This document shows, in pieces, positions 11,227 to 24,000 of a DNA stretch of 64,000 bases. The number at the start of each line of letters is the position of its first letter. The first letter of the stretch is position 1. A program made the position numbers and the translations under genes. The notes beneath the pieces are model-generated. The model saw only the letters and a program-made list of their open reading frames with translations. It did no database searches and was not told where the DNA came from. The DNA lies in contig OX393570.1 of assembly GCA_947652115.1 (NCBI GenBank), positions 8,241,389 to 8,305,388 on the forward strand. The letters are read 5' to 3'. This DNA is from Blastomussa wellsi. Its lineage: Eukaryota; Cnidaria; Anthozoa; Scleractinia; Plerogyridae.

Positions 11227-12169
11227 ATTGAGCTTTTATAAAATATTTGTCAAAATACGCATGAAACTGAAATGTCACAGCCGTGTAAACTTACACACGC
11301 TCATCTAAACACACCTGTCAACCAATGAGAGTGCTCATAGTATCTCAGTTATTTTATAATTGGTCTTATATTCAGGAAGGACAGAGGGTTTATTTTCAGA
11401 AGGAAGGTCATATTAGGAAAATGTTTGTGCATTATTCAAAAGGGGTACACTGCATCTGAACATCTACCACTTGGTAAAGTTATCTAAACATGATATGACT
11501 TCCTACAGCGTTTATGCAAACATTTGCGGTCTATGAGCAGAAATTATATAATGAGTCGAAATTTGGGGGGATCTAAATCCGAAAAGTCACAAGCTCAGTT
11601 TAATGAAAGCCCACGGGCCTACATTTGGGAGGGCTTATAACAGGAGGGAATTTTATGTCTGTTTTTGTGGAGTTGGAGGGGAGGGGAAGGTTGATTCTGC
11701 AGTGGCCAAACAGCTTCTACTGCCAGAGCTAAACCCAAGTTTTTTAGCATTTCTATCCCCCATGAATGGGATGCTAATTAACCTATTACAGGTTTTTCCA
11801 CAGCATTAAGGAGCTACGTCACGGTTCGTGCATTTTTTAAAAGTTTTGCCTAAAGTTTTCAAAATTGTCATTTGTAATCCATCTCAATCTTCTCCATCCT
11901 TAACCCTCCATGTTCCTTTTTGGTTTGGTATCAATTCTTTGGTGTTTTCTTCCTTTAGTAAACCATTACATGTAGTTTTAGGTTTCCTACGTTTTAAGGG
12001 TAATTTGGTTAATTGTCACAAAAAAATTAATTCAAAATATCATGATGTAGCTGGTGGTACCCTTTTATACACCTGAGTGTATGGAGAGAGGAGCTGAAAG
12101 AGCAACAACAACAACAACAGCAATAACAATAATCTTTATTTGTACTCCCTTGCCTGTGACAAGAGTTAC

Positions 12170-12275
12170 AAGTTTATTTGACCAAGAACACAACATTGGG
12201 TGTTGGCCGGGGCTAGAACCCAGTCTTCCTGATCTGGAGTCCAGCGTGCTAACCTTAGCTTGAGGCCACCATCCC
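12170..12275 (-). mobile_element. tRNA-derived SINE head, relic
   Basis: Read on the minus strand, the segment gives GGTTAGCACGCTGGACTCCA followed by GGGTTCTAGCCCC. This matches the head of the SINE at 40435 (box A-like start, box B with one change). It is truncated and degenerate. Confidence 0.45.
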
Positions 12276-12388
12276 CCCCTTGTATATGTGTGTGTGTAGT
12301 GGGGTTTGGTGGGGCTAATTTTAATACAGATATAATATTTTATGGTACTGATTGCATATGTGTAACTAATTATTAATTGTTGTGACAG

Positions 12389-15084
12389 AATGACACTGAT
12401 CCTCTTGATGTGACAAATGGGATGAAAAAGGAATCATCATCAAGTACAACCCCCATGAAATCACAAGGAAAATCGCAGGTAATTTGATTTAATATTTTAG
12501 GGATAAAATATGAAAACACAGTAAGCAAATACACTTTCACTAATCAAATTGTACCATGTGGTGCTTAAATTATATTAACGAGTAAAAGTTGAATAGCTGT
12601 TGAGGTGGAGGGGTGGTAGTGGACCTTCCATTTCAATGTACCTCTCCTGCCTTCTTTCATCTTCCAGAATATTAAGTCACAGCTAACTGCAATGCAATGA
12701 TATTAGACTTAAGTATAATATTATTGACTTCTTTGTGTTTCCATAGCTTGAGTCACTTCCTAAAGATGACCTCATCAAATATGTCAAGAAGCAGGTTGCT
12801 CTGTTAAAGCAAACCAGAGCAAAGTGTGAAGGTAGAATACTGTTAAGGTGGTAGACTTGACTTTAGCTCAAAAATGAAACAATGCAAAAAACCAACGATT
12901 ACATAGATTTATTCATAATCCAAAGAGATAAGCTCTTTCTTGCTGCACACAGAAAAATCAAAGCCCAAAGTCAGGTTGCTAGGCCGGACGAGCTTGATTT
13001 AGGAAGACGGTTCCCGCAAAACAAGCAGTCACGACAAGATGTATGCAATGAATTGTGTAAAATTAAGGGCACATACAGACTGTATTTAAAGGTATTTGAA
13101 TAATAAATAGAAAAAATTATCGTTTCTGGATGAAATTTACACAGTGTATTCTATAGATATGAAAGAACCTTTCTGTGCGAGCCTGGATCGGAAAGAGCTT
13201 TCTTCTCGATAATATCGCTGCGCAAAAATATGATGCATGTTATTTCACAAAATAAACACAGTTTCAATCCAGGCTCACACAGATTTTTTTCTTTTCTGGA
13301 TGGGAATAATCTCCAATCTTATTTTAAATCGTTTCTCCAAAGGTAAAGCCGTAAAATGCAGAAGTCTTATTTTTGAGCCCACAATTCATTTGACATTTGT
13401 CACCTGAGGTGTGAAAACTGTCACCTCGAAGATCACTTTTTTAAAGCCCACTTTTTGTTGTCTCAGTCTGTCATGTTTTTATTTCAGACGGTTGCTTTAA
13501 TTTCAAAAAATATCTGTCCAAAATAGACCCTCTAAAGTCAGGTCTACCACCTTAAATAAAGTGTTTCCAGGAATAATTTATTCAGTTGATTCCCTAATTG
13601 TTAGTAAAAGAAACAGTATTTTTCTCCTATAAATTTGACCCAAAACGTACTGATAATGGAGCTTTCTGTCTCAGATCGGTTGTTGTTTATGAGAAACAAC
13701 GATCAGTCCAAGAGAAGAGATGGATCTCTTTTTCTTTTTTATTAATGGAAGATAAAACATTGTTACAAAGAGATACGACTATAAAATTACAAGATTAATA
13801 TCAATATATTCAAATATTTTTTTTTTTATGAATCTTTGTGAGATCCCAGGGGGGTACACCCTTGCATGGGCTATATGGGACGTGCCGCTGGATAGGGTAT
13901 GGGTTTTGACCCTTCAGTCCTGAACAGGCTGAGGATATATAATTCAAGCGAGTCTGTCCCAAACAGGGTATGAATATTAAGGAGTTTTCCTGTACGGGGT
14001 ATGGCTTCAGGACTTTCGTTGAATTTTAAGCATATCCAAAATCAGTTCTAAACGTTCATCAGTATTTATTTAGCCGGTCATCAGTCAACATTTATTTAGA
14101 TCATTTTCAGGACTAGATATTAGCACTGTAGTATAAAAAAAACTAAACAGGGTTTTTGTTTGAGGTTATTTTGGTCCTAAACAGGGTCAGGGTTTCGGAT
14201 CCAGCAGCACCCGTATAACCAAACATGGGTAAAGTACGTCGCCCCCCCCCCCACCCCCCAGGCCAGCAGTATCACTTTGTACAAGTACATGCGTTATGTA
14301 ATTATCTAAGCCATAATTGTCTATTTATGAAGGACTTTACGTAGCCCAATGTGCGTTTCATTGCCAATTTATTGGACAGTTCTGAAAATATATAAAACTT
14401 TGCAAAATAGAAACAGTAAATTAATGTTTAGGGATTTTCTTTAGTAGAAAAATGGAATGTAAAAGCATTGTTTATTTTGCAATGTAATAATTTCTTGGCA
14501 ATGAAAATCATACTCACCAAACAGGCGAGTGATCTGTGATTTGCGCTCGCCTGACACTTAAGACACTCGCCTGGGCGAGCAGGCGAGTGCTAATGTCCAA
14601 CCTTGAACATCAATTATGTGGTGGTAAAAATTTGTCCGTACACTGTCACAAAAATGATAGTCCTGTCAAGTAAATTAAGTATAAAAATACTTTTAGTTAT
14701 GGTGGTGCAACTCTCTGGAACAGCCTGCCCTGTCAGCTCAGGGTGTCAGAATCCGTCAATGAATTTAAGTCAATACTAAAACGTGATTATGTAAATAATT
14801 AAAATGTGAAACACAGCATTCATGGAAAACAGGTTTTATATATTTAGATTAACATAGTTTTAAAATAATAGTATTAAGTATTTAATTAGTTTTAACCTGA
14901 TGTATTTTTACCGTGTATAAATAAATGTATAAATAAAATGAATAAATAAATTATTGCTGGATTATATTATGTAGAATTGTCCTCGCAACTAGAAGAGGAA
15001 AAGAATGACGTCCAAAGACTTGAAAATGAAAAGAGAGAGTGGCTATCAAGGGGAGTGCATGCAGAGTTTGAGAAGAAAGACAAG
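12389..15084 (+). CDS. GCC2: GCC2 exons 1-3: N-terminal motif
   Basis: Exons are 12389-12478 (30 codons, Ser/Thr-rich, likely disordered: MKKESSSSTTPMKS), 12747-12831 and 14975-15084. Exon 2 ends in phase 1 (TGTGAAG|GTAGAA) and joins TTATGTAG|AATTGTCC to give E-L-S-S. Exon 2 encodes the conserved GCC2 N-terminal helix LESLPKDDLIKYVKKQVALL (about residues 31-50 counted from exon 1). The coiled coil begins in exon 3 (LSSQLEEEKNDVQRLENEKR). The SQ|LESL join matches human GCC2 closely. Confidence 0.88.
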
Positions 15085-18000
15085 GTACATACTTGTGTTA
15101 TGTATATTTTACTTTTTGCTCTGAGATGCATGTAACACCAAACCTTTGGTAATATCTAATTGTGATTTTACAAGCATTTTCTTTGGAGTTGTCTGTAGCC
15201 CAGTTTATTGCACTGAAATAATTTGAGCATCTACAGCAAACAACATACAGCTATAGCAGGGGTTTCAAAACAAGGCGGCGGGTGTCGGAGTTCCACCGGC
15301 TACTGACTATTATGCTGCCGGCTACTCTTGTCATAGTAATCAGCTTGTGACCAAAAAGCTCACTTATAACAGCCGCCTACTCTTCCAGTCGACGACACCT
15401 GTTTCCAAACATTTTGAAATCGCTGCATAGGTACACAGATTCTGGTACACCTACCTTCCTCTGGCATGTGCACATCTGTTTACCACAAGTTTCTTTGGCA
15501 AAAATGTGGAAGCTACAAGTGTACAATTTGAATATCTTGAAAATTAATGTCAATGATTCGTGCTAAAATGCATTTTTTTGCTGTATTCTATTTAATGAGT
15601 GGAGTACAAAGACTAATTAAACATATTAAATAATAAATTTAACATAAAATAGTTATTACTTGTTAAGGAAATCTTTCTGTCTTCTAGACTTTTTATTATA
15701 AATTAACAATCCTGCCCTTTTTTAAAATAATTTCTGTTGAAATTATAACTCATAAACCAAGTTAACAGGATTTCCATTCATTTCACAAAATACTCTTTCA
15801 GTGATAATATTATTCTTGTGAGCTTAAGTTCTAATTGCTAGTACCTATTTTAAAACATAATAAAAATGTTATTATTTTCACCCTTTTATTAATCAGATTT
15901 TAAAGAAAAATAGAGAGTTAAAAATGGCTGCTGAACTTGGGAGAAAAATGCTTGAGGAAAATGACGATTTACGAGGAATGTACAATGAGCTGGAGCATGA
16001 ACATGAAAAAACAGTTAAAGTAAGGGACTACTATTCAATTTTAAAATTATTACAGCTAATACCAGTAAAATATAAACATAAAATTTGTTAAGTGCATTTT
16101 CTGGTATGTGAAATATGCTCCAAACATGATAATGAAATTCACCATAAATTTCATGCACCTTGTAAATTTCTTTTAAGTTTAATAGTTTTTAATTAAAGCA
16201 ATAACTGACTTTAACCTGTTGTTTTCGAGGGGTGAGAAAAACCAACAAAATGTGTTGTAAATTATAATAATGATTATGATGATGGTGGTGTCCTACTGAT
16301 TTTAATATAATTGTTGGTTTTTTTGGTTCATGCATGTTCATGTTAAATCTTGTTTTCAAGGATCTTCAAGAGGAGTTATCCACTGTTACAATGGAGAGAG
16401 ATGGAATTCAGAAATCCTTGAGAGCTTTGCAGGAAGAATATCAAAGTGTTGTTAAGGAGGCAAAGGTAAATTATATTAAATATTCCCCATTATCTTGTGT
16501 GCATGATCGCTTGCAGTTTGTGTTGTTTTGCCAAAAGCTGTCCTCAGCTTCTGATTGGATAATCCACACGAAAGAATGTGAATACATTAAATGATGTCAA
16601 CATACTTTGGGCTCCTTGCTTGAAGCTTCTAAATTTATTTTACCAATTTATTTTACCAATTTCTACCAATTTGGTATAAAATCATTTCAGGATTACAAAA
16701 ACGCTTTAGAAATACAAGCTCTACAAGAAGACAAAGCACAGGAACAACTGCAGAAAGACAATCAACACTTGCTTCAGAAAATTCAAGTAAGTGCAGAAAT
16801 AAACTGAGACTGAAACTTTACAAACCTTTCTGGTATATGAACCTTACTGTTCTCAAACTGTCCAGTGATAACTCTCTCTGGTGTTCTTTGCAAAATAAAC
16901 TCAGTCTCATTACCAGAGCATGCCTTTCTTTTGATCATAACAAAGAAGGTGCATTCTAGCCAAAGTCCAAATTCAAACATGCCCAGAGTGCACATAATTG
17001 TCAGCCAGTCAGATTTGAGTTTTTATGACTGGAAGTTTGCAAGTCACAGACTTTCAAATCCACCTGAGTCTGTGTTCTAGGTGCTGACCAAAAGCAAAGC
17101 AGGCTTGTGGGTTGAGATTGAAGGAACATAATAGAACTTATTATATGCAGATGTCTCTGATTTCTTGCAATCATAATAGGAACTACAGCTAGAGAAAGAA
17201 CAGACTCAAGAAAAGTTTGGAAAATTTGAACAGGAGAATCGTCAACTCTTGGACAATTGCAAGGTAAGAATAAATCAGTCAGTCCGTCCGTCAGTCATTC
17301 AGTCCATCTGTCCATCCGTCAGTCATTTAGTCAGTCAGTCAGTCAGTCAGCCAGCCAGTCCATCAGTCAGTCAGTCAGTCAGTCAGTCAACAAGTCAAAA
17401 AAAATAATAAGATTGCCAAAGGTATTATCATTATGAAAATGAGACAATGAAGAAAAAATTAAACTGGTTTGAAAAATGCTTACCCAAAGGCGAGTTGAAA
17501 CCACAGCATTCAGGGAACTCATGTATATGTAGCCACAGGTACAAGGACATACGGCATGTCCTACTCTGATTCCAGTTAAAGAATTCTATTGCATTGTTCT
17601 TGTTGCAGGGACTAGAAGTTAAGATTGAATCATTAAACGCTCAAATATTAGAAAGTGAACAACAATCTGCAACAAATGAGGTAACAGCATTGCATATTAA
17701 GTAATATGACTGTTGATCGTGCAAATTACTTCTGAAAGTACATGCATGTGTTTATTCCTGATTTATTAAACCTTTGCTCTTTTGACAAGTTGACATTGAA
17801 TTGTTTGGAATAGTGCCTACTTGTAAATTCCAAATTTTACCGGACAAGTGAGGATTGGTTTTATTAGCAACAGAAAATGGAAAAGATCATTAATTTTAAA
17901 TTTCCTTTGCACCGCTAGTTGGATTTTGTGACGTGTAATGTTTGCCCAATTGTTTTGCACAAAAGGTTCTTTGGCTTCCTAACAATAGCAGCAACCATTA

Positions 18001-21000
18001 AGGCTGGTTTTCGGCCCTAGCATACAAACATTCAAGCATAATGCTAGTGACGACAGCAGCAAAATAAGCACCAGCATAAGAAGAACAAACACACTTGTCC
18101 TCTCTAGTAATCGCTGCGGTGCGCAAAAGCATAAGTCGACATAAGCATAAGCAAGGTGATCCTAGTGAGGACAACGTAAGAAAAACAAGTGAGTTCTTCT
18201 TAATATGCTCGTACATATGTTTTGACCTGTTGTGCCTCTGCCTGTGCTCTAGTGAAAACCAGCCTTTACATGCCACCATATCTGCAATGGTGGTGTGTGG
18301 GAATTTGAAAAGCTGGGATGCAAATAATTTTTCTTCTGTGTAAGGACACGTGTCTGACCAAGTCTCTATTTTGATCAGACAAACCTGCAGTGAGCTCTGA
18401 CGTCATATTATGGTACTGCTCAATAACAAGAAGAAAACATGTTTGCATTGGGAGATGTAAAAAAATGTCAAGACTTTCTGTCCCATTACAGTTGGGATTT
18501 CATTGGACATTGGCAAATTTTGGTCGGCCATTTTCTGATGTCAGGCTGTTATTTTTGTCGCTATTAAATCTTATTTCTCTTTTGTGTAGTAAAAGTTGGG
18601 ATTTAGGCATTATTGCAAACAATTTGTTAAAAAAGTGGAGGTCCCCTTTAATGGAATATCATTATGCACAGGGTTCATATGGGTCCTGGAAAACAGGGAA
18701 AGTCCTGGTATTTTATTATGGAATTTTCCATTTTAATGTGAATTTTGGATTCCTTGAAAAGGCCTGGAAAAATCCTGGAAATTTGTTTGGAAAAGGGGTT
18801 ACCGCACTAACCCTGTATTTGCAGCCCTGAAAAGTGATAATCTTTTCCATTTTTTGTTGCTACTAAGTCTTATTTCTCTTTTGTGCATTAAAAGTTGGGA
18901 TTTAGACATTATTGCAAACAACTTGTTGAAAGAGTGGAGGTTCCGTTTAATGGAATATCATTTTGCATGCACTTACATTTTACAGTTTTTGTAAGTTTTT
19001 ATTTTTTAATTTCTTTAATTTTCTTCCATAGCTTCAAGCCAAATTGGAAAAGCTGATGGCAGAAAAAGAAGAGCTAATTAAGGCTGTGGAAGCTTCTAAT
19101 GATAGTCATAATGAGAGAGCAGAGCAAGACATCAAGGTAATACAAATTGCTTGTTTAGGCTGAGTTGAATGGTGACTGAGAACAAAGTTTTTCCCCATTC
19201 TGTACATACATTAGCATGAACAGGGTCCGAAAATGCGGCCAGCATGGTCACCAATGCAGTGCAAGAAATTAGAAAAAAATCCAGGTTGTCCTTATGGCAA
19301 ATGCCGGACAATCTCTGATAACCAGGCTGCCCTTTAGTTTTCTAAAATCTGGTTGCCCAAACAGAGTTTTAGTTGTCTGACGGGCAACAGGGCAACCACT
19401 AATTTTGAGCACTGCCAATGTGACTAAAATTTCATTCATGGCAACTAAAAGTTCTGGTTTAGTCGCCAAATGACGACTGCATTTCTGCGTATTGACATTG
19501 CATAATGGTCCTTTTCTCAGACATTGTGTCCTGCAGAAAATTGGATTGAAAGATATTTGCTTCTCAAGCATTCAAAATGAGAAAAGAAGTCATAATTTCA
19601 TCCTTTTGCTTTGAAAGTTTCTCATGCATTGTAAAACTTGGAAGTTTGAAATCACCCTATTATGCTTTGCAAACCTTATAATACGTAATGTATGCCTATG
19701 GATTGGTCTCTTGCAATGCTATCTGGCAGCTAAAAATTTGAATTTGGTGGCTATTTTTTATCACTTAAGCGTAGTTGCTACTCCCCCCCTGGATAAGGGG
19801 GAGTAGTCTACCACAGGGTTACCCACCAGTACTCATTTACACTCCTGGTTCAAGAAAAAAAATAAAATACATTTGCAGTGCATAGAGCACATACTCCACT
19901 TAATTATATAAATGGCAGTGAAATACTAGGTGAGCTTTCTCGCAAAAACATGTTATCTTCACACGTGAAGATATCACCATTGCTATGGTTATGTAATAAA
20001 TTGCGCCTTTCGCAGCAAAAGTGAGAAGGTTTGGAAGTTCATTATTTCAGGGTTGTCAGTAAGATTTGAAGTATGCGGAGATATTTTGAAAGTAGACGGC
20101 ACTGGGGGACCTTTTTTTAAGCATTTTTGTAATGACCGTTTTTTTCCCCTCTTATCTCCACCAAATTGTAGCCGGCGAAAACGTTTAAGGAGCTGGCTAT
20201 ATCGCTGGTCACCGGCGCTTATTGACAACCCTGTATATGGTGTTTATATAATTATTATAAATAGGCTATTACGAATTACGTGGAGATATGAAATTTGTCT
20301 TCTCGTGTTAACACATATTTCACTCGTTCACTGCGCTCACTCGTGAAATATCTTCAAATACTTGAAGAGAAATCTCTGCGCAGTCATGTATCTATATCTG
20401 TCCATGACACTTTGCAATTATAACAATTTACATCGCAAAATAAAAATTGTATTAAAAGCATCAAAAGCCTTGCCCAAGAATATAACACTATGCTCCCAGC
20501 CAGGGCTTGTACCATACCTCTCGATCTGGAGTCCAACATTCTTAATATTGGGCTTCTGTGCTAGGGGCCGAGGAATTCCCCCTGGCTACTACAAGTTTGA
20601 GCCCGAGCTACTTTGGAACAAAACCAAAACACTGGAAAGTGAAAAATACATCAAACAACAAAATCCACCAGCTACGTTTTTACTTTCCCCACCTACTTGA
20701 AAAATTAGTGACATCCCTGCCACATAAAACAGGGCGGCAAATAACAGTCAGACATCACACAATGGCGACCAACATTTGCCATTGTCCGATGAAATCCCAA
20801 ATGTGGTTCATTGGACAAAATATTCGGAGAATTTTTTATGCCTTTGAATGCGAATGCCAATTTTTCACATTGACAATGTGTTATTGAGAAGTTCTGTAAT
20901 CTGATGGCCAACCTCACAACTGCTTTGTCCGATCAAAATGGCGACTTCTCACAGAAAAAATTATTTGCAGCCCTTCCGCCACCTATCAGAATTAAAAAAA

Positions 21001-24000
21001 TGATCTTATTTAACAAAAGTAGCTCTTCTTATATAAGAATGTTTTATTTCTGTTGTGTGCAGCACTGTCACATTTTCTACTGTTGGCCATGCATCAAGTT
21101 GTCGTTTGCAATGAATTGTATATTATGCATACAAAAACATTTCTATGGTTGTCTATCCATTGCTCTTATTTAGGATCTGAAAGATCAAGTTGAGAAATTG
21201 CTTGTGGAAAGAAATGAGATCCAAAGCAGATTTGATTGTCTTGTTCAGGAGGGAGGAGCTGAAGTGAGAAGCCAGGGTATGGATCAAGTTATAAGGGAAC
21301 ATTTCCTGATGGAAAACGAGGAACTAAAAGACAAGAATGAGGTTAGATTTTAGATTTGTGCATTCACCATCCCAGGGTCCCAAATTGACTTTATTATGCA
21401 GGTGCCAAGTGGCCACTGAACACTTTTTTTTAGTCGCCAAATGAACAAATTTGGTCACCAAGAAAGTGGTTTGTAAAATTTTTGCCCAACAGCAAAACAC
21501 GAAAACATTGAGTTCTGAAAAACGTTTCTTTAAGACTCGCATGTATAAAGGAATTAAAATATTGTGTAGCTTACAGAGCCTTGCATTTCAGTTGATGTTG
21601 ATAGCTCTCTTAGTTTGAAAGCAGACCAGTAGACAAAAAAATGTGCGGACAAATTTCTTTGGCTTAGTATTTTTTTTTGCATAAGGATGATGTCTAACAA
21701 GTTCTTTGCACTGTGCTGGTTGCCAAATTTGCGACCTGTGACAAACTTAGTCACCAAATTTTGTTTTCACTCACCATGGCGACCAAAGTGGTTGCAGCTT
21801 GGGTACTGAAAAGGAAGGTTTCGTTTTCTGTACATGAAGTCATCTTTCTTGACAGTGCACTTTCTTTTTTGATGTTTCTCACTTGTAACTTACTAGCTGC
21901 TGAGAAGTGATCTGGAGCTTGCTAGAATAGAAGCCGAGCATCTTAGGAATGCACTGGAGACCATGCGTACAGAGTATGAGGGTCGGGAGACGGCTGTAAG
22001 GGTATGCAGCTGTCACTGTATATTAGGGATGGTAGGTTGCTGTGAAGTTCTGAGAGTAGCAGCTCGTCATTACTTTGGGGATTTGCTGACAACTGTGGAT
22101 CTTCATCACTTGTTCCCAAAGGTTGCTCCGTGTTTGGAAGTGGGGCGCAGCATAAGCACACAGGCAATTTTTTCCAGGGGGGGTGGGGAGGGGGTGAACC
22201 ATGTGCCCAAAAAATTCTTCCAAGTTGCCTTGCCAAAATTCTCTTCCTGCCCCAAAAATCTGAGTTACAAGAATTTGGAGGGGGGTAGGCTGCACCTCCC
22301 CCCCTGGTCCATATGCCTATGCGGTGTAGGGGCTGTTACTGTCAGAACTCTACAGTAGTTTGGCAGCTGATGGAGGCTGTAGGCATTAGTCATTGAATTA
22401 CGTAGAAAGCTTAATTCCACCATGTTTATGAATGCCACAAAATAATTATCTGTAGTGAGTGTATTGCAGCTATAAGCCCAAACGTATATTACAACCTTGC
22501 TTACAAAACCGTGAACACCAGAAATGTTTATGGAATGTTATTGTGTTACAAAGAAAAAGCCAATCAGGTGTGAGACCGCAAAGAGCAAGGGCAATTAGTT
22601 TGCGGTTTTGAGGTTTGCTCGCGTGTCCTGAACTTTGCTGCGATTGGTCACTACACAAGCAACATTCCTGAAATATTTCAGGTGTTCACGGTTTTATGAG
22701 CAAGGCTGTAACTGCCTAAATTTAGCAAAGCTGAACTTTTTTGTTTGTCTCATGATGGTGTCAGTTTGAGGTGTTGATCACAACGTTTGAACTGTTTTAG
22801 TGCTAGTATTCGTCAGGTGATGAGGTCAATTGTTTACGTGTTGCCATTTGTAACATGTCTGCTTGCTGCTGCATTTTGATCCTCTCTATTAGTCAGACTT
22901 CTCATGTTGTTCCCTCAAAATGGACATATGAGATCATCTGTAGTGTCTTGTTGTTGTTTTGTGTATTTTTGGATTATGTATGCCAATCATCAGCTGCCAG
23001 GCCTGCCTTCTGTACTGCATGGTTTGTAAGTAAATAAGTTGCATAATATAATTTAACTGTAAGTTATTCTTATGACTCTGTGCATGGTGCTTTTAACTTA
23101 AACTGCTATAAATCTAACATAAATTGCCTAACTATCTGCATGTTATAATAATCTGTCAACACTATTAACAATACTACTACTCTGACAGTAAATTATTATT
23201 TAATAATACTTTAGGGAAAGCTCATAATAGTTCCAATACTAAATGAAAATAATGATAATAGCAAAGTTCTGTGGTTTTAATTTCAGTGTATTTTTTGGAA
23301 ACTAAATTTTATAATTGTTATTGCTGGTAATTTATCAATGTGTTTAAAGACCGAAAGTGCCAAAGCTTTCTGTTTCTGTTTTCTGATAACAAACAGTGTC
23401 CATGTGATAAAAGTTTTTAATCACATGATCTAGATTGGCACAGCGCAAGACGAAATTTAGCGACTGTATTTTATCACTCTAGTGATTTTGATAGGATGAT
23501 GATAAAGTGGATAGTGCTGTCCATCCTTCAAACGACTGGTTCCTGTTGCATTTTGTTAAAATGGGTTTGTTGTGTGGAGAAAGGAACTGATTTGTGTAAT
23601 CTGTTTGATAGGAAGTGGAGGAAAATTTAGAGAGTGTTGTTAAAGAATGCGAGGAGAACAAGTTTTATGTCAAGGTAGGATACTAACTTGGTGGCACACA
23701 AGTCTGAAGCTTCATTAGGATTTCTGTATATCACTAAAGTGGAATCATCATGATTTCTGGAAACTCCAAGGGAAATGAATTCAAATTGGTTTGAGAAATC
23801 TGGGAGTTAGAGAAATTTGGGTGAAGGGGGGGGGGGGGGGAGGGAGGGGGTGGGGAGCCCCCTAACAGCAATATCTTGGGTTCCCTTTCAATCCTGGGAT
23901 TAATTTTTTGTCATGCTTGTTCTATTAGACACTGCTTTTGTTTGCTTTTAATTTGGCAGTTGTGACAATATTTGGAAAGTTATGTGACCAGAACACAGAA

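Larger units (their letters stand above)
9435..12388. promoter_or_regulatory. intergenic/divergent promoter region between TREX and GCC2
   Basis: TREX reads left and the golgin gene reads right, so the roughly 1-kb zone 9435-10421 probably carries both promoters. This is inferred from position; no TATA box or CpG cluster is claimed. The rest (10662-12388) is probably GCC2 first-intron DNA and holds a repeat copy (10988-11226), a CAA microsatellite (12101-12130) and a tRNA-SINE relic in reverse (about 12170-12275). The 139-residue ORF at 9403-9822 has no recognisable domain. Confidence 0.4.
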
